Virus record (IMG/VR): IMGVR_UViG_3300030331_006178
Span: 1 to 59,319 of that record
Reading direction: 5' to 3' (one strand)
Source: a virus
DNA length: 59,319 nucleotides
This document shows positions 1 through 8,737 of the stretch, piece by piece. The position numbers and the translations under genes are program-made. Position 1 is the first letter of the stretch. Every line of letters starts with the position of its first letter. Under the pieces are notes generated by a model that had not been told where the DNA came from, did not search any database, and saw nothing but the letters and a program-made list of their open reading frames with translations.

Positions 1-1
1 T

Positions 2-472
2 AATTTTGGTAAATTTAAATTAATATCTGTTGAGGAAAATTTATACGAGGATATAGAGGGCAAAATAGAGAAAAAATTTAAAGGCTTCGTGGATCTGGTA
101 ATATACACCCCTGATACAAAAAAATTTCATGTAATAGATTGGAAGACTTGCTCTTGGGGCTGGGACAGCAGAAAAAAAACTGATAAAATGATTACCTATC
201 AATTGTCTCTATATAAGCATTTTTGGGCAAAAAAACATGGTAAAAGTTATAAAGACGTAACCACACACTTCGCTCTATTAAAAAGAACGGCAAAGAAAAG
301 CAACGTAGAAATATTTAAAGTTACAAATGGCGAAAAGAAAATTGGTAATGCTCTTAAACTACTAGACAAAGCAGTGTATAATATCGATAAATGCAATTAC
401 GTTAAGAATAGACTTTCATGTTACGGTAAATATGGCGTATGTGAATACTACAAATCAAAACATTGCTCGTGA
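2..472 (+). CDS. PD-(D/E)XK superfamily nuclease, 5' end missing
   Basis: The frame is open to the left edge, so this is the C-terminal 156 residues of a longer protein. An internal GTG at 89 could be taken for a start, but conserved sequence continues upstream of it. The visible core is GFVD (residues 28-31) followed 14 residues later by IDWKT (45-49). D31, D46 and K48 fit the D...(D/E)xK active site of the RecB/Cas4/lambda-exonuclease fold. Four cysteines close the protein (about residues 131, 140, 147 and 155), reminiscent of the C-terminal cysteines of Cas4/AddB-type enzymes, so a metal or Fe-S site is possible but unproven. It probably acts in phage DNA recombination or processing. It ends 7 nt before the glycan operon. 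Confidence 0.72.
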   Translation, partial: NFGKFKLISVEENLYEDIEGKIEKKFKGFVDLVIYTPDTKKFHVIDWKTCSWGWDSRKKTDKMITYQLSLYKHFWAKKHGKSYKDVTTHFALLKRTAKKSNVEIFKVTNGEKKIGNALKLLDKAVYNIDKCNYVKNRLSCYGKYGVCEYYKSKHCS

Positions 473-479
473 GGTTTAA

Positions 480-1748
480 ATGGATAAAAAAATTAAGGTG
501 CTCACTTTAAGTGATATGCCTCTCTCTCCCTCTGGCGTAGGGACACAAACTAGATATATGTGCGAAGCATTATTGAAGAGTGGCAAGTTTCAAATCCGCT
601 CTTTTGGTGGTGCAATTAAACACCCTAAATACGACCCAATCAAAACAGATCAATATGGTGAAGACTGGATTATGTATCCTGTTGATGGATATGGTAATAA
701 AGAAATGGTTAGATCTTTTATTCGCCAAGAAAAACCAGATATTATTTGGTTTATGACCGATCCTAGATTTTTTGGCTGGCTGTGGGAGATGGAAAATGAA
801 ATTAGACCTCTTATACCTATGGTTTATTATCATGTGTGGGACAATTATCCCTATCCTACTTTTAATAAATTATTGTATGAGTCGACCGACTTCATTGCAA
901 CAATTTCAAAAGTAACAGACGACATTGTTAAAACTGTTGCTCCATCCGTTAACTCTAAGTACGTTCCTCATGCTGTTAATAGTAACTTTTTTAAACCAAT
1001 TGAAAATGAAGAATTACTAAAAGAGTTTAAGAAGTCTGTATTTGGAGACTTTTATGATCCAGATAAGTTTGTATTCTTTTGGAATAATAGAAATGCAAGG
1101 AGAAAACAATCTGGTTCCTTAATTTTTTGGTTCAATGATTTTCTAGAAAAAGTTGGAAAAGACAAAGCATGCTTGATAATGCATACAGAAATTAAAGATC
1201 CTAACGGACAAGATCTGCAAGAAATCATTCAACATTTAGGCTTAACTAATGGCGAAGTACTCTTTAGCCAAGAGAAAGTTGATTTAAAAAGACTATCGAT
1301 GATTTACAACATAGCAGACTGCACAGTAAATATTTCTGATGCAGAGGGGTTCGGGTTAGCCACTCTAGAATCTCTTTCTTGCGGAACTCCGATCATTGTG
1401 AACATGACTGGTGGCTTGCAAGAACAAGTTACTGACGGAAAAAACAATTTTGGTATTCCATTATACCCATCTTCAAAAGCTATTATTGGTTCCCAACAGA
1501 TTCCGTGGATTTACGAGGATCGATTAAATGGAGAAGATGTAACTGGGGCTATGGAAAAAATATTTAACATGTCAAAAGAAGAAAGAACAAATCTAGGTCT
1601 TTTGGGCAGAGAACATGTAATGAAAAATTATAATTTTGAAAATTTTAATAAAACTTGGGTTGATTTGATGACCGAAATTTATGAAGAGCAAGGCTCTTGG
1701 GAGACTAGAAAATACACCAAAAGATGGACCCTTAAGGAGGTTGCTTGA
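480..1748 (+). CDS. GT4-type (GT-B) glycosyltransferase
   Basis: A 422-residue retaining glycosyltransferase of the GT-B fold, transferring a sugar from a nucleotide donor. The C-terminal donor domain carries EGFGLATLES at residues 289-298, the classic family-4 E-x7-E signature, followed by a CGTPIIV strand. There is no signal peptide or membrane segment, so it should act in the cytoplasm. The ATG at 480 follows a GAGG ribosome-binding site and lies just after the nuclease stop. It is the first gene of the glycan operon and ends by overlapping the next start in TGATG. Its donor and acceptor cannot be read from sequence. Confidence 0.88.
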   Translation: MDKKIKVLTLSDMPLSPSGVGTQTRYMCEALLKSGKFQIRSFGGAIKHPKYDPIKTDQYGEDWIMYPVDGYGNKEMVRSFIRQEKPDIIWFMTDPRFFGWLWEMENEIRPLIPMVYYHVWDNYPYPTFNKLLYESTDFIATISKVTDDIVKTVAPSVNSKYVPHAVNSNFFKPIENEELLKEFKKSVFGDFYDPDKFVFFWNNRNARRKQSGSLIFWFNDFLEKVGKDKACLIMHTEIKDPNGQDLQEIIQHLGLTNGEVLFSQEKVDLKRLSMIYNIADCTVNISDAEGFGLATLESLSCGTPIIVNMTGGLQEQVTDGKNNFGIPLYPSSKAIIGSQQIPWIYEDRLNGEDVTGAMEKIFNMSKEERTNLGLLGREHVMKNYNFENFNKTWVDLMTEIYEEQGSWETRKYTKRWTLKEVA

Positions 1749-3007
1749 TGAAAGTATTAGTACGAGGACCCGCGTTAACAAGAACTGGCTACGGCGAACA
1801 TTGTAGGTTCGTTCTGCGAGCACTCCGAGAAATTGAAACTTTAGATGTTTATTTAATCCCTGTTAATTGGGGTCAATCTGCATGGGTTTGGGAAGATTCC
1901 GAAGAAAGAAAATGGATTGATACATTGATTAAAAAAACAGCAGTGTACAGCCAACATAGCAATCAATATGATATGTCAATTCAAGTTACAATACCAAATG
2001 AATGGGAGCGTTTAGCACCAGTAAATATCGGAGTTACCGCTGGAATAGAAACAACAAAAGTAGCTCCAATATGGCTAGCCAAGTGCAACGAAATGGATAA
2101 GATTATTACAATATCTGAGCATTCCAAGCAAACGTTTTTGAATACAGTCTACGAGGGGATCGATCAAAGAACAGGTCAACCAGCCGTGCTTAAATGCGTA
2201 AAAGAAGTAGAAATAGTACATTACCCGGTTAAAAAACATATTTTAGATAACCTAGCGCCACTCGAAAATTTTGATTTGACTACGGATTTTAATTTTCTAA
2301 CTGTCGCTCAGTGGGGTCCTAGAAAGAATTTAGGCGCTACTGTCCACTGGTTTGTTGAGGAATTTATTGATAATCCAGACGTGGGGTTGGTAGTTAAAAC
2401 ATTCATCCGAGGCGGCTGCCTGATGGATAAAAACGCCATAGAGGAAGAGCTTAAAAGAACCTTATCTAAATATGAAAATAGAAAATGTAAAGTATATCTT
2501 ATGCATGGCGACCTTAGCGATGAAGAAATGCACTCTCTTTATAACCATAAAAAGATAAACGCTTTAGTAAGTTTAACTCACGGCGAAGGTTTTGGACTTC
2601 CTTTGTTTGAAGCAGCATATTCTGGTCTACCAGTTATTGCGACAGATTGGTCTGGGCATTTAGATTTCTTGTACAAGCCTACAAAAAATAAAAAAGGTAA
2701 AGTAAAAACAAGACCTCATTTTGCAAGAATTGAATATGAACTTCAGCCAATACCCGAAGGAGCAGTGTGGGAGGGTGTTGTGGAAGCCGGTTCAATGTGG
2801 GCATACCCACAGCAAGGTTCTTATAAAATGAAACTCAGAGAGGTTTATAAAGAGTATAGTAGGTTTAAGTCTCAAGCTAAAAAATTGAAAAAATGGATTC
2901 ATGAAGAGTTTGAAGTGAAAAAACAATATGATAAATTCAATTCATTTGTGTTTCCTTGGCTAGCAATGGATTTTTCAATTGAAGAAGATTTGGTAGAGTT
3001 TGGTTAA
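1748..3007 (+). CDS. GT4-type (GT-B) glycosyltransferase
   Basis: A 419-residue GT-B glycosyltransferase. HGEGFGLPLFEAAYSGLPVI begins at residue 278 and is a strong family-4 donor-site motif. The ATG at 1748 is preferred over the in-frame TTG at 1745, because AAGGAGG at 1734-1740 sits at ideal spacing and the start overlaps the upstream stop (TGATG). A second EGFGL enzyme directly after the first implies consecutive transfer steps in building a glycan. No membrane segment is seen. The stop TAA overlaps the following ATG by one base. Confidence 0.88.
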   Translation: MKVLVRGPALTRTGYGEHCRFVLRALREIETLDVYLIPVNWGQSAWVWEDSEERKWIDTLIKKTAVYSQHSNQYDMSIQVTIPNEWERLAPVNIGVTAGIETTKVAPIWLAKCNEMDKIITISEHSKQTFLNTVYEGIDQRTGQPAVLKCVKEVEIVHYPVKKHILDNLAPLENFDLTTDFNFLTVAQWGPRKNLGATVHWFVEEFIDNPDVGLVVKTFIRGGCLMDKNAIEEELKRTLSKYENRKCKVYLMHGDLSDEEMHSLYNHKKINALVSLTHGEGFGLPLFEAAYSGLPVIATDWSGHLDFLYKPTKNKKGKVKTRPHFARIEYELQPIPEGAVWEGVVEAGSMWAYPQQGSYKMKLREVYKEYSRFKSQAKKLKKWIHEEFEVKKQYDKFNSFVFPWLAMDFSIEEDLVEFG

Positions 3008-4632
3008 TGGACATAATTTTTATATCAGATTTTTTTGTTGATGAGGTAAAAGGTGGCGCAGAAATAGTTGATGGTCACCTAATAAACCTTTTATCCAAAA
3101 AAGGATTAAATGTAGAAAAAATAAAGTCACACAGTGTGACTCCAGAGTTCATAAAATCTAATATAAATAAGACGTTTTTGATATCAAATTTTACTAGAGT
3201 TCGCCCTAAAGCGTTAGATACACTTAGTCTTTGCAAATACTTTATATTTGAACATGACCACAAATATACTATAGATAGGGATGTGTCTAGATATAAAAAC
3301 CATCTTGCACCAGAAGATAGATTAATTAATTTATCTTTTTATAAAAACGCTCAATCTGTTTTCTGTCAGTCTAAAATACATTCTGAGGTGGTTGAGAAAA
3401 ACATAAAATCAAATAATATTGTAAATCTTGGGTGTAGTATATGGTCTGATGAAGAGTTAGATACTTTAGAAAGAGCTTCAAATGCGAAAAAAACAAAACA
3501 GTACGCAATAATTGATTCAATAAACCCTATAAAATCTACTCAAAAATCTGTAAGTTTTTGCAAAAAAAATAATTTACAATATGAATTAATATCTTCTCCT
3601 GATTACCACACGTTTATAACAACTCTATCTCGCTATGAGGGTCTGGTGTTTTTCCCCAAGGTTCTTGAAAGTTTTTGTAGATTGGCAATTGAAGCAAGAA
3701 TGTTAAATTGTTCTCTTAAAACAAATGGTAATCTAGGTTGCACCAGTGAGTCGTGGTTCTCACAGCATAAAGGCAAAGAACTTATTTATTTTATTCGTAC
3801 TAAAAAAGAAAAAGTTGTGAACACGGTTTATGATCATCTGACTAAAGAAAGGACACAGAAAATTGGTGACTTGACTGTGATATTAAACGCCTATAGGCGT
3901 CCCTATAACTTAAAAATGCAAGTTGAGGCATTAAAAAAACAAACAATTAAGCCAAAACAAATTTGGCTTTGGGTAAATGATCATCCTGAAAATAATGATT
4001 TTGATTTTACAACATTAGGGGTGGATAGAATATTTCATAATGATTATAACTGGAAATTTTATGGTAGATTTGCAGCTGCATTATTAGCAGATACTGAGTA
4101 TGTTGGTATATTTGATGACGATACTATACCAGGAGAGCGTTGGTTTGAAAACTGTTTTGAAACAACAAAAAACCATGAGGGTATCTTAGGAAGTGCAGGT
4201 TATATTCAAACCGGTCCAAGAGCCATGCAATATGAGCCAGAGCGTGCTGGATGGCCGCGTCAAAATAAAGAAACTATGAGGGTTGACTATGTGGGTCACG
4301 CATGGTTTTTTAAGCGTGAGTGGCTATCTCACCTGTGGAGGGAAAAGCCTCCAACTTGGGACAATGGAGAAGATATTCATTTTTCTTACACAACTCAAAA
4401 ATATGGTGGTTTGCAAACTTACTGTCCACCACATCCACCAGAAGATAAAAGTTTACATGGATCTTTGCTTGGATATGAACTTGGTGTCGACTCAAAGGCA
4501 ACTTCAAATAATCAAGCGGTCTCGCATCAACAATTTTTTAGTGAAAGAGACAATTGCATCAACAATTCTATTATTGGTGGATGGAATACAGTTAACAGCG
4601 TGAAAGCAGAGGTAAAAAATGATTTGGAATGA
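3007..4632 (+). CDS. Two-domain glycosyltransferase (GT-B-like plus GT-A-like)
   Basis: A 541-residue protein that reads as a fusion. Residues 1 to about 285 resemble a reduced GT-B glycosyltransferase: an N-terminal KGGAE-type segment and a late ESFCRLAIEARM element similar to the E-x7-E donor site. From residue 288 a GT-A domain begins (TVILNAYRRPYNL), with the metal-binding FDDD at 369-372 and a later GHAWFFKREW and GEDIHFSY region, as in GT2/GT64-like enzymes. The two halves probably catalyse successive transfers. The last 14 nt overlap the SGNH gene. Domain assignment is by motif only; the N-terminal half may be degenerate. Confidence 0.75.
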   Translation: MDIIFISDFFVDEVKGGAEIVDGHLINLLSKKGLNVEKIKSHSVTPEFIKSNINKTFLISNFTRVRPKALDTLSLCKYFIFEHDHKYTIDRDVSRYKNHLAPEDRLINLSFYKNAQSVFCQSKIHSEVVEKNIKSNNIVNLGCSIWSDEELDTLERASNAKKTKQYAIIDSINPIKSTQKSVSFCKKNNLQYELISSPDYHTFITTLSRYEGLVFFPKVLESFCRLAIEARMLNCSLKTNGNLGCTSESWFSQHKGKELIYFIRTKKEKVVNTVYDHLTKERTQKIGDLTVILNAYRRPYNLKMQVEALKKQTIKPKQIWLWVNDHPENNDFDFTTLGVDRIFHNDYNWKFYGRFAAALLADTEYVGIFDDDTIPGERWFENCFETTKNHEGILGSAGYIQTGPRAMQYEPERAGWPRQNKETMRVDYVGHAWFFKREWLSHLWREKPPTWDNGEDIHFSYTTQKYGGLQTYCPPHPPEDKSLHGSLLGYELGVDSKATSNNQAVSHQQFFSERDNCINNSIIGGWNTVNSVKAEVKNDLE

Positions 4633-5173
4633 AATACTTTGTTTAGGTGATTCTTTGACTTATGGAGCTAGAGATCGCTATGGTAGATCTTATCCTGCAG
4701 AATTAGGGAAAATTCTAAGTGAGAAAACAGGTGAGTTCTACATTTGTCACAACTATGGTATTAATGGAGAGACTAGTTCCGATCTTTTAAGAAGATCTTG
4801 GGGTATAATGAAGTCAAACAGAAGTTGTAAAATTATGTTACTTTTGATTGGAACAAACGATACGAAAAAGCCAACACCACTCCCGGTCTATCGGGATAAT
4901 TTAAGACAAATTATATTATCTTCTAGGGCAAATGGGATGACGCCTATTGTTGGTACACTCCCGGAATTAGAGTTCTCACCCTACTATCAATCAAACAGAG
5001 AATACGTTGATATCTATTCCGCAGAAATTATTAAGCTATCTAAGGAATTGAATTTTGAAGTATGTGATTTGTCTAAAATGAAAAAATATTTAATCGATGG
5101 GGTTCACTTTGATAACGAAGGGTATACCGAAGTAGCGTCTAGATTTGCAGACAAGGTATTGGATATGAAATGA
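4619..5173 (+). CDS. SGNH/GDSL hydrolase (carbohydrate esterase-like)
   Basis: A 184-residue SGNH hydrolase of normal single-domain length. All four family blocks are visible: LGDSLTYG with nucleophile S12, the block II glycine around G47, GTND at 78-81, and DGVHF with D160 and H163. Without a signal peptide it should act in the cytoplasm. Within a glycan operon the likeliest role is O-deacylation, or acyl transfer, of a sugar. It overlaps the upstream glycosyltransferase by 14 nt and the next gene by ATGA, so it is translationally coupled to both. Confidence 0.85.
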   Translation: MIWNEILCLGDSLTYGARDRYGRSYPAELGKILSEKTGEFYICHNYGINGETSSDLLRRSWGIMKSNRSCKIMLLLIGTNDTKKPTPLPVYRDNLRQIILSSRANGMTPIVGTLPELEFSPYYQSNREYVDIYSAEIIKLSKELNFEVCDLSKMKKYLIDGVHFDNEGYTEVASRFADKVLDMK

Positions 5174-5910
5174 AAATAGGAATAATAGGCAACACCAAAA
5201 TAACTAAAAAAGGTTTAGTGGGATTAATAAATGACGGTTATGATGTTGCATACGTGTTTGGATTACCAGAAAAAAAAGCTAAAAATAAAGTAAATTTTGT
5301 ACCTTTAAAAGGCTTTTGTGATATAAATGGTATAACCTTTGATGATAGTGATAATTGGGATAATTTATTAAAAATCAATCTAGATTTGCTTGTTTGTTTG
5401 GGAGACTCTAGAATAGTTCCTGAAAGCATATTAAATAAACACAAAGTTATAGGTAACCATGGTGCAGTATTACCATATGTTCAAGGTGGCGCCTCGTATG
5501 TTTGGGGTAGAATGCTAAATACAGGCAAATGGGGAATATCCATTATGGAACTTGATAAAGTCGTTGATTCTGGTAAAATATTGGTAACAAAAGAGTTTTC
5601 TTACGATGCAGATTGCACTATGGAAATGTTTTGTGATACTGCAGATAATCTAACAATAGATGCGCTATTTGATTATTTAAATGGAATCTATCAACCTAAA
5701 GAAAACTCCAAATGGGATATTAAAATAAAAAAACACACAGATAGTGAATTTGTTGTTGACATATTGAGAAAAACGTTAGACAATGACTTAAACATCTATC
5801 TCCCGCCAAGAAGACCTAGTGACTCTATGGTAAACAAAAGTTGGGAGAAAGAGTTTGTTGAGGCTTTTAAAAAAGCCAATTGTGACCCTTATCCGAGGTG
5901 GTTTGAATGA
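5170..5910 (+). CDS. Formyltransferase-fold protein, probable sugar N-formyltransferase
   Basis: A 246-residue protein of the formyl_trans_N family, which uses N10-formyl-tetrahydrofolate. The core is GNHGAVLP (residues 95-102), then GGASYVW, then VVDSGKIL with D133 in the position of the catalytic aspartate. Asn96 and His97 are adjacent, whereas the canonical motif is N-x-H, so the active site is a variant. Methionyl-tRNA formyltransferase is unlikely because its RNA-binding C-terminal domain is missing. Context (aminotransferase, dehydratases) suggests it formylates an amino-sugar nucleotide. It has ATGA overlaps with both neighbours. Confidence 0.75.
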   Translation: MKIGIIGNTKITKKGLVGLINDGYDVAYVFGLPEKKAKNKVNFVPLKGFCDINGITFDDSDNWDNLLKINLDLLVCLGDSRIVPESILNKHKVIGNHGAVLPYVQGGASYVWGRMLNTGKWGISIMELDKVVDSGKILVTKEFSYDADCTMEMFCDTADNLTIDALFDYLNGIYQPKENSKWDIKIKKHTDSEFVVDILRKTLDNDLNIYLPPRRPSDSMVNKSWEKEFVEAFKKANCDPYPRWFE

Positions 5911-6962
5911 AGTTTTTAATAGCGTTTGGTACTAGACCAGAGTGGATCAAGCTAAAACCTGTAATGGACATATTTGTACAAAATAATATACCGTACAAAA
6001 CTTTGTTCTCAGGTCAGCACGTTGATTTATTACCAAAAAGCGTAATTGAGTCAACAGATGTGAGACTGACAGTTAGTGAAAGTAGTAATCGTTTAGATTC
6101 TATAGTAGGTTCTGTTATGCTTAATTCAGGTATTTGGGACGAAGATATAACACACGTTATGATCCAAGGAGACACAACCTCTGCTTTTGCAATCGCCCTC
6201 GCCGCATTTCATAGAAAATTAAAAGTGGTTCACCTGGAAGCTGGCTTGAGAACTTATAATATATCAGATCCATACCCTGAAGAATTTAATCGTCAAGCTA
6301 TCGCTAGACTGACTGATATACACTTGTGCCCAACTGATACTGCAGCAGAAAATTTATCAAATGAAAGGGTTTCAGGGCAAATACATGTTGTAGGTAATAC
6401 TGTTTTAGATAATTTAAAAGATGTAAAAACAGAATATACAAATAAAATATTAGTCACTATGCACAGAAGAGAAAACCATGATATAATTCACAAGTGGTTT
6501 CAAGAGATTAATAAACTAGCACAAGATAACCCTGATCTAGAGTTTATTCTACCAATGCATCCGAATCCAAATGTTCAAATGCACAAACACATCTTAAAAA
6601 ATGTAAAAGTTGTAAACCCAATGCCTCATAAAGAGTTTATAAATTTAGTAGCAAAATCAAAATTTGTTATTACTGACTCCGGTGGACTACAAGAAGAGTC
6701 TTCTTTCTTTAAAAAGAAATGTATAATCTGCAGAAAAACAACAGAAAGAACAGAAGGCTTGGGAACTTTTGCAATAAAATCTCCAACTCCCGAACAGTTA
6801 AGCGGCATTTTTAAAGTTATTAACAAACAACCTGTACCATTGGGAGAGTGCCCATACGGAGATGGTAATGCTGCAGCCAAGATATTTAAGGTAATAAAAA
6901 CAGAAAATCTTCGAAATGATATGGCGTTAAATCCGGAAAAGTACATAAAGGTCACAAAGTGA
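5907..6962 (+). CDS. wecB: UDP-N-acetylglucosamine 2-epimerase, non-hydrolysing type
   Basis: A 351-residue WecB/MnaA-family enzyme converting UDP-GlcNAc to UDP-ManNAc or a related epimer. Family motifs are intact: FGTRPEW at 7-13, GDTTSA, HLEAGLRT at 109-116, PEEFNRQ, MHRRENH at 185-191 and DSGGLQEES at 257-265. The length is slightly short of the usual 370-390 residues. It provides an N-acetyl-mannosamine-type donor for the operon. The ATGA overlap with the formyltransferase gene and the GTGA overlap with the next gene place it in the same transcript. Confidence 0.9.
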   Translation: MKFLIAFGTRPEWIKLKPVMDIFVQNNIPYKTLFSGQHVDLLPKSVIESTDVRLTVSESSNRLDSIVGSVMLNSGIWDEDITHVMIQGDTTSAFAIALAAFHRKLKVVHLEAGLRTYNISDPYPEEFNRQAIARLTDIHLCPTDTAAENLSNERVSGQIHVVGNTVLDNLKDVKTEYTNKILVTMHRRENHDIIHKWFQEINKLAQDNPDLEFILPMHPNPNVQMHKHILKNVKVVNPMPHKEFINLVAKSKFVITDSGGLQEESSFFKKKCIICRKTTERTEGLGTFAIKSPTPEQLSGIFKVINKQPVPLGECPYGDGNAAAKIFKVIKTENLRNDMALNPEKYIKVTK

Positions 6963-7735
6963 AATTCAAAGAGGACTTAAAAAGCCTGCTAATTAAAATG
7001 AAATCTAAAGAAAATTTTGCCTTTACCAGATTTTCAGACGGTGAAATTTGTATTATGCAAAATAAAGAACTTAAGCTCGCCACCGATCATGTAATAATGG
7101 GACAGACAACTTATAATTTTGGATATTCTGACGACGATTACAAACATTTTGAACCAGAAAAGCACTCGTTTTTGAAAGATAAGCTGATTGAGGCTTACAC
7201 ATATAAGAAAAAAAATTATTTTGTAGGGGGTATCTGTAAGGGTTGCTCTTGTGCTTCAAGAGAATTTGCTACTTGGATGCACGACCTATATGGCGAGCTA
7301 GATGAAAATCTAACGTCTACAAATTTGTTAGTTAACTCAAACTATCCACTCTTTATAAAATATTTTGTACCCATACTACAGAATAGAAAAGTCGTTTTAA
7401 TATGCAGTCAGAATGCAGATTTATCCAAAACGAAACTTAATATAGTAAAAGATTTTAGAGTTGGTAAAAATTGCATAGTCAATGATCATCATTTGGTTGA
7501 TGATATAAAAAAATGGATTGTTAAAGAAGATATAAAAGATCATATATTTCTATTTTCAGCCAGTAGCCTAAGTGAGGTTTTAATCCATGAACTCTTTAAG
7601 GATCATGATGAAAACACATATATTGATATAGGCACGACGCTTCATCCTTACATAGGGCTAACAATTGAAAGAGATTATTTAAAATCTTTTTGGAGCAATT
7701 TACCACATCCAGACCTCTTTAAATCATGCGTATGA
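6959..7735 (+). CDS. Putative GT-D-fold (DUF1792-like) glycosyltransferase
   Basis: A 258-residue soluble protein. The N-terminal segment FAFTRFSDGEI (residues 20-30) resembles the RFGDGE motif at the start of DUF1792 (GT-D) glycosyltransferases, where the acidic residues bind the metal and nucleotide sugar. A central VVLICSQNADL strand and a FLFSASSLSEVLI segment also fit a Rossmann-like fold. Its position among glycosyltransferases supports this, but only one motif is convincing. It starts with GTG inside the GTGA overlap with wecB. It could be another operon-specific enzyme. Confidence 0.5.
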   Translation: MKFKEDLKSLLIKMKSKENFAFTRFSDGEICIMQNKELKLATDHVIMGQTTYNFGYSDDDYKHFEPEKHSFLKDKLIEAYTYKKKNYFVGGICKGCSCASREFATWMHDLYGELDENLTSTNLLVNSNYPLFIKYFVPILQNRKVVLICSQNADLSKTKLNIVKDFRVGKNCIVNDHHLVDDIKKWIVKEDIKDHIFLFSASSLSEVLIHELFKDHDENTYIDIGTTLHPYIGLTIERDYLKSFWSNLPHPDLFKSCV

Positions 7736-8127
7736 AAAAAATAGTAGCAAATAAAGACATATATTGGGATTTTATAAGAGATTTAAGAAACCATCCCGAT
7801 GTTAAAGAAGGTTTTGTTAAGCAAAATCACATATCTAGAGAAGAACACATTAGATTTATGTCAAAACATGGAGTTCAATACTTCATATGTTTAGTTGATG
7901 ACGAACCTGCAGGTTATGTTGGGGTTATTGATAATGATATTAGAGTTGCAACACACCCAAAGTTTCAAGGAGTAGGAGTTGGTAAATTTATGGTTAATGA
8001 GTTAATGAGATTGTTTCCTAAATCGCATGCTAAAGTAAAAATTAATAATGAGGCTAGCTTGAAGCTTTTTGAATCATGCGGATTTAAAAAGAAATATTAC
8101 ATTTTGGAGAAAGATGATGCTTCATAA
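7732..8127 (+). CDS. GNAT-family N-acetyltransferase
   Basis: A 131-residue GNAT acetyltransferase. The acetyl-CoA pyrophosphate loop QGVGVGK lies at residues 79-85 and is preceded by the VATHPKFQ strand. The C-terminal NNEASLKLFESCGFKK is the usual family ending. The ATG at 7732 overlaps the upstream stop (ATGA) and is preferred; an ATG at 7726 is also in frame, and neither has a clear ribosome-binding site. It precedes an aminotransferase gene, so it is likely to N-acetylate an amino sugar on its nucleotide carrier, as PseH or PglD do in flagellar or pilin glycan pathways (role inferred). Confidence 0.85.
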   Translation: MKKIVANKDIYWDFIRDLRNHPDVKEGFVKQNHISREEHIRFMSKHGVQYFICLVDDEPAGYVGVIDNDIRVATHPKFQGVGVGKFMVNELMRLFPKSHAKVKINNEASLKLFESCGFKKKYYILEKDDAS

Positions 8128-8737
8128 TCCATATAAAGTTGTGCAAATGTTCGAAGAAGAAATAGCACATTATACGGGCGCACCTTACGCTGTCTCGATG
8201 AATAGTTGTACAAATGCTCTTTTTCTCGCGTGTAAGTGGCACAACGTGAAAGATAAAGAGGTCATTCTGCCAAAAAGAACTTATCTATCACCACCTCAGT
8301 CTGTTATGCAAGCCGGCGGCAAGTTAGTTTTTGAGGATTATGAGTGGGAAGGCATTTATAAACTTAAACCTTTTCCGATTTATGATGCGGCAAAAAGACT
8401 GACCTCAAACATGTATATCCCAGGTTCTATGATGTGTCTTTCTTTTCATATTAAAAAGCACCTTAAAATAGGTAAGGGCGGTATGATTCTTCTTGATGAT
8501 CCTAAAGCAGCTAAATGGCTAAAAGCGCGACGCTACGAGGGACGTACAGATGGTATGAAATATCACGAGGATATGATCGACGAAGAGGGTTGGAACATGT
8601 ATATGACTCCAGAGCAAGCAGTTAGAGGATTAATGCTAATGCAAAATTATCCTGAAAATATGCCTGATATACCAGAAGATCCCCCCTATAGAGATTTAAC
8701 CGAATTTGAATTATTTAAAAACATAGAGGTAAGATGA
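8114..8737 (+). CDS. DegT/DnrJ/EryC1-type sugar aminotransferase, short form
   Basis: A PLP-dependent sugar aminotransferase homologue of only 207 residues; full members have about 370. It keeps SMNSCTNALFLA (cofactor phosphate region), a PIYDAAKRL segment matching the conserved D-A-A, and SFHIKKHLKIGKGG, in which K115 should be the Schiff-base lysine. The C-terminal small domain is almost entirely absent and the protein ends soon after YRDLTEF. An in-frame start at 8069 would lie inside the GNAT gene, so ATG 8114 or 8117 is chosen. It may be a streamlined active enzyme or depend on a partner. It has an ATGA overlap with the next gene. Confidence 0.75.
   Translation: MMLHNPYKVVQMFEEEIAHYTGAPYAVSMNSCTNALFLACKWHNVKDKEVILPKRTYLSPPQSVMQAGGKLVFEDYEWEGIYKLKPFPIYDAAKRLTSNMYIPGSMMCLSFHIKKHLKIGKGGMILLDDPKAAKWLKARRYEGRTDGMKYHEDMIDEEGWNMYMTPEQAVRGLMLMQNYPENMPDIPEDPPYRDLTEFELFKNIEVR

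Noticed and set aside
4283-4603. 106-codon + strand frame inside the two-domain glycosyltransferase
   Set aside because: It overlaps the conserved GT-A domain in another frame and shows no recognisable protein features.
5170-5910. Methionyl-tRNA formyltransferase
   Set aside because: It lacks the C-terminal tRNA-binding domain, has a variant active-site motif and sits among sugar genes.
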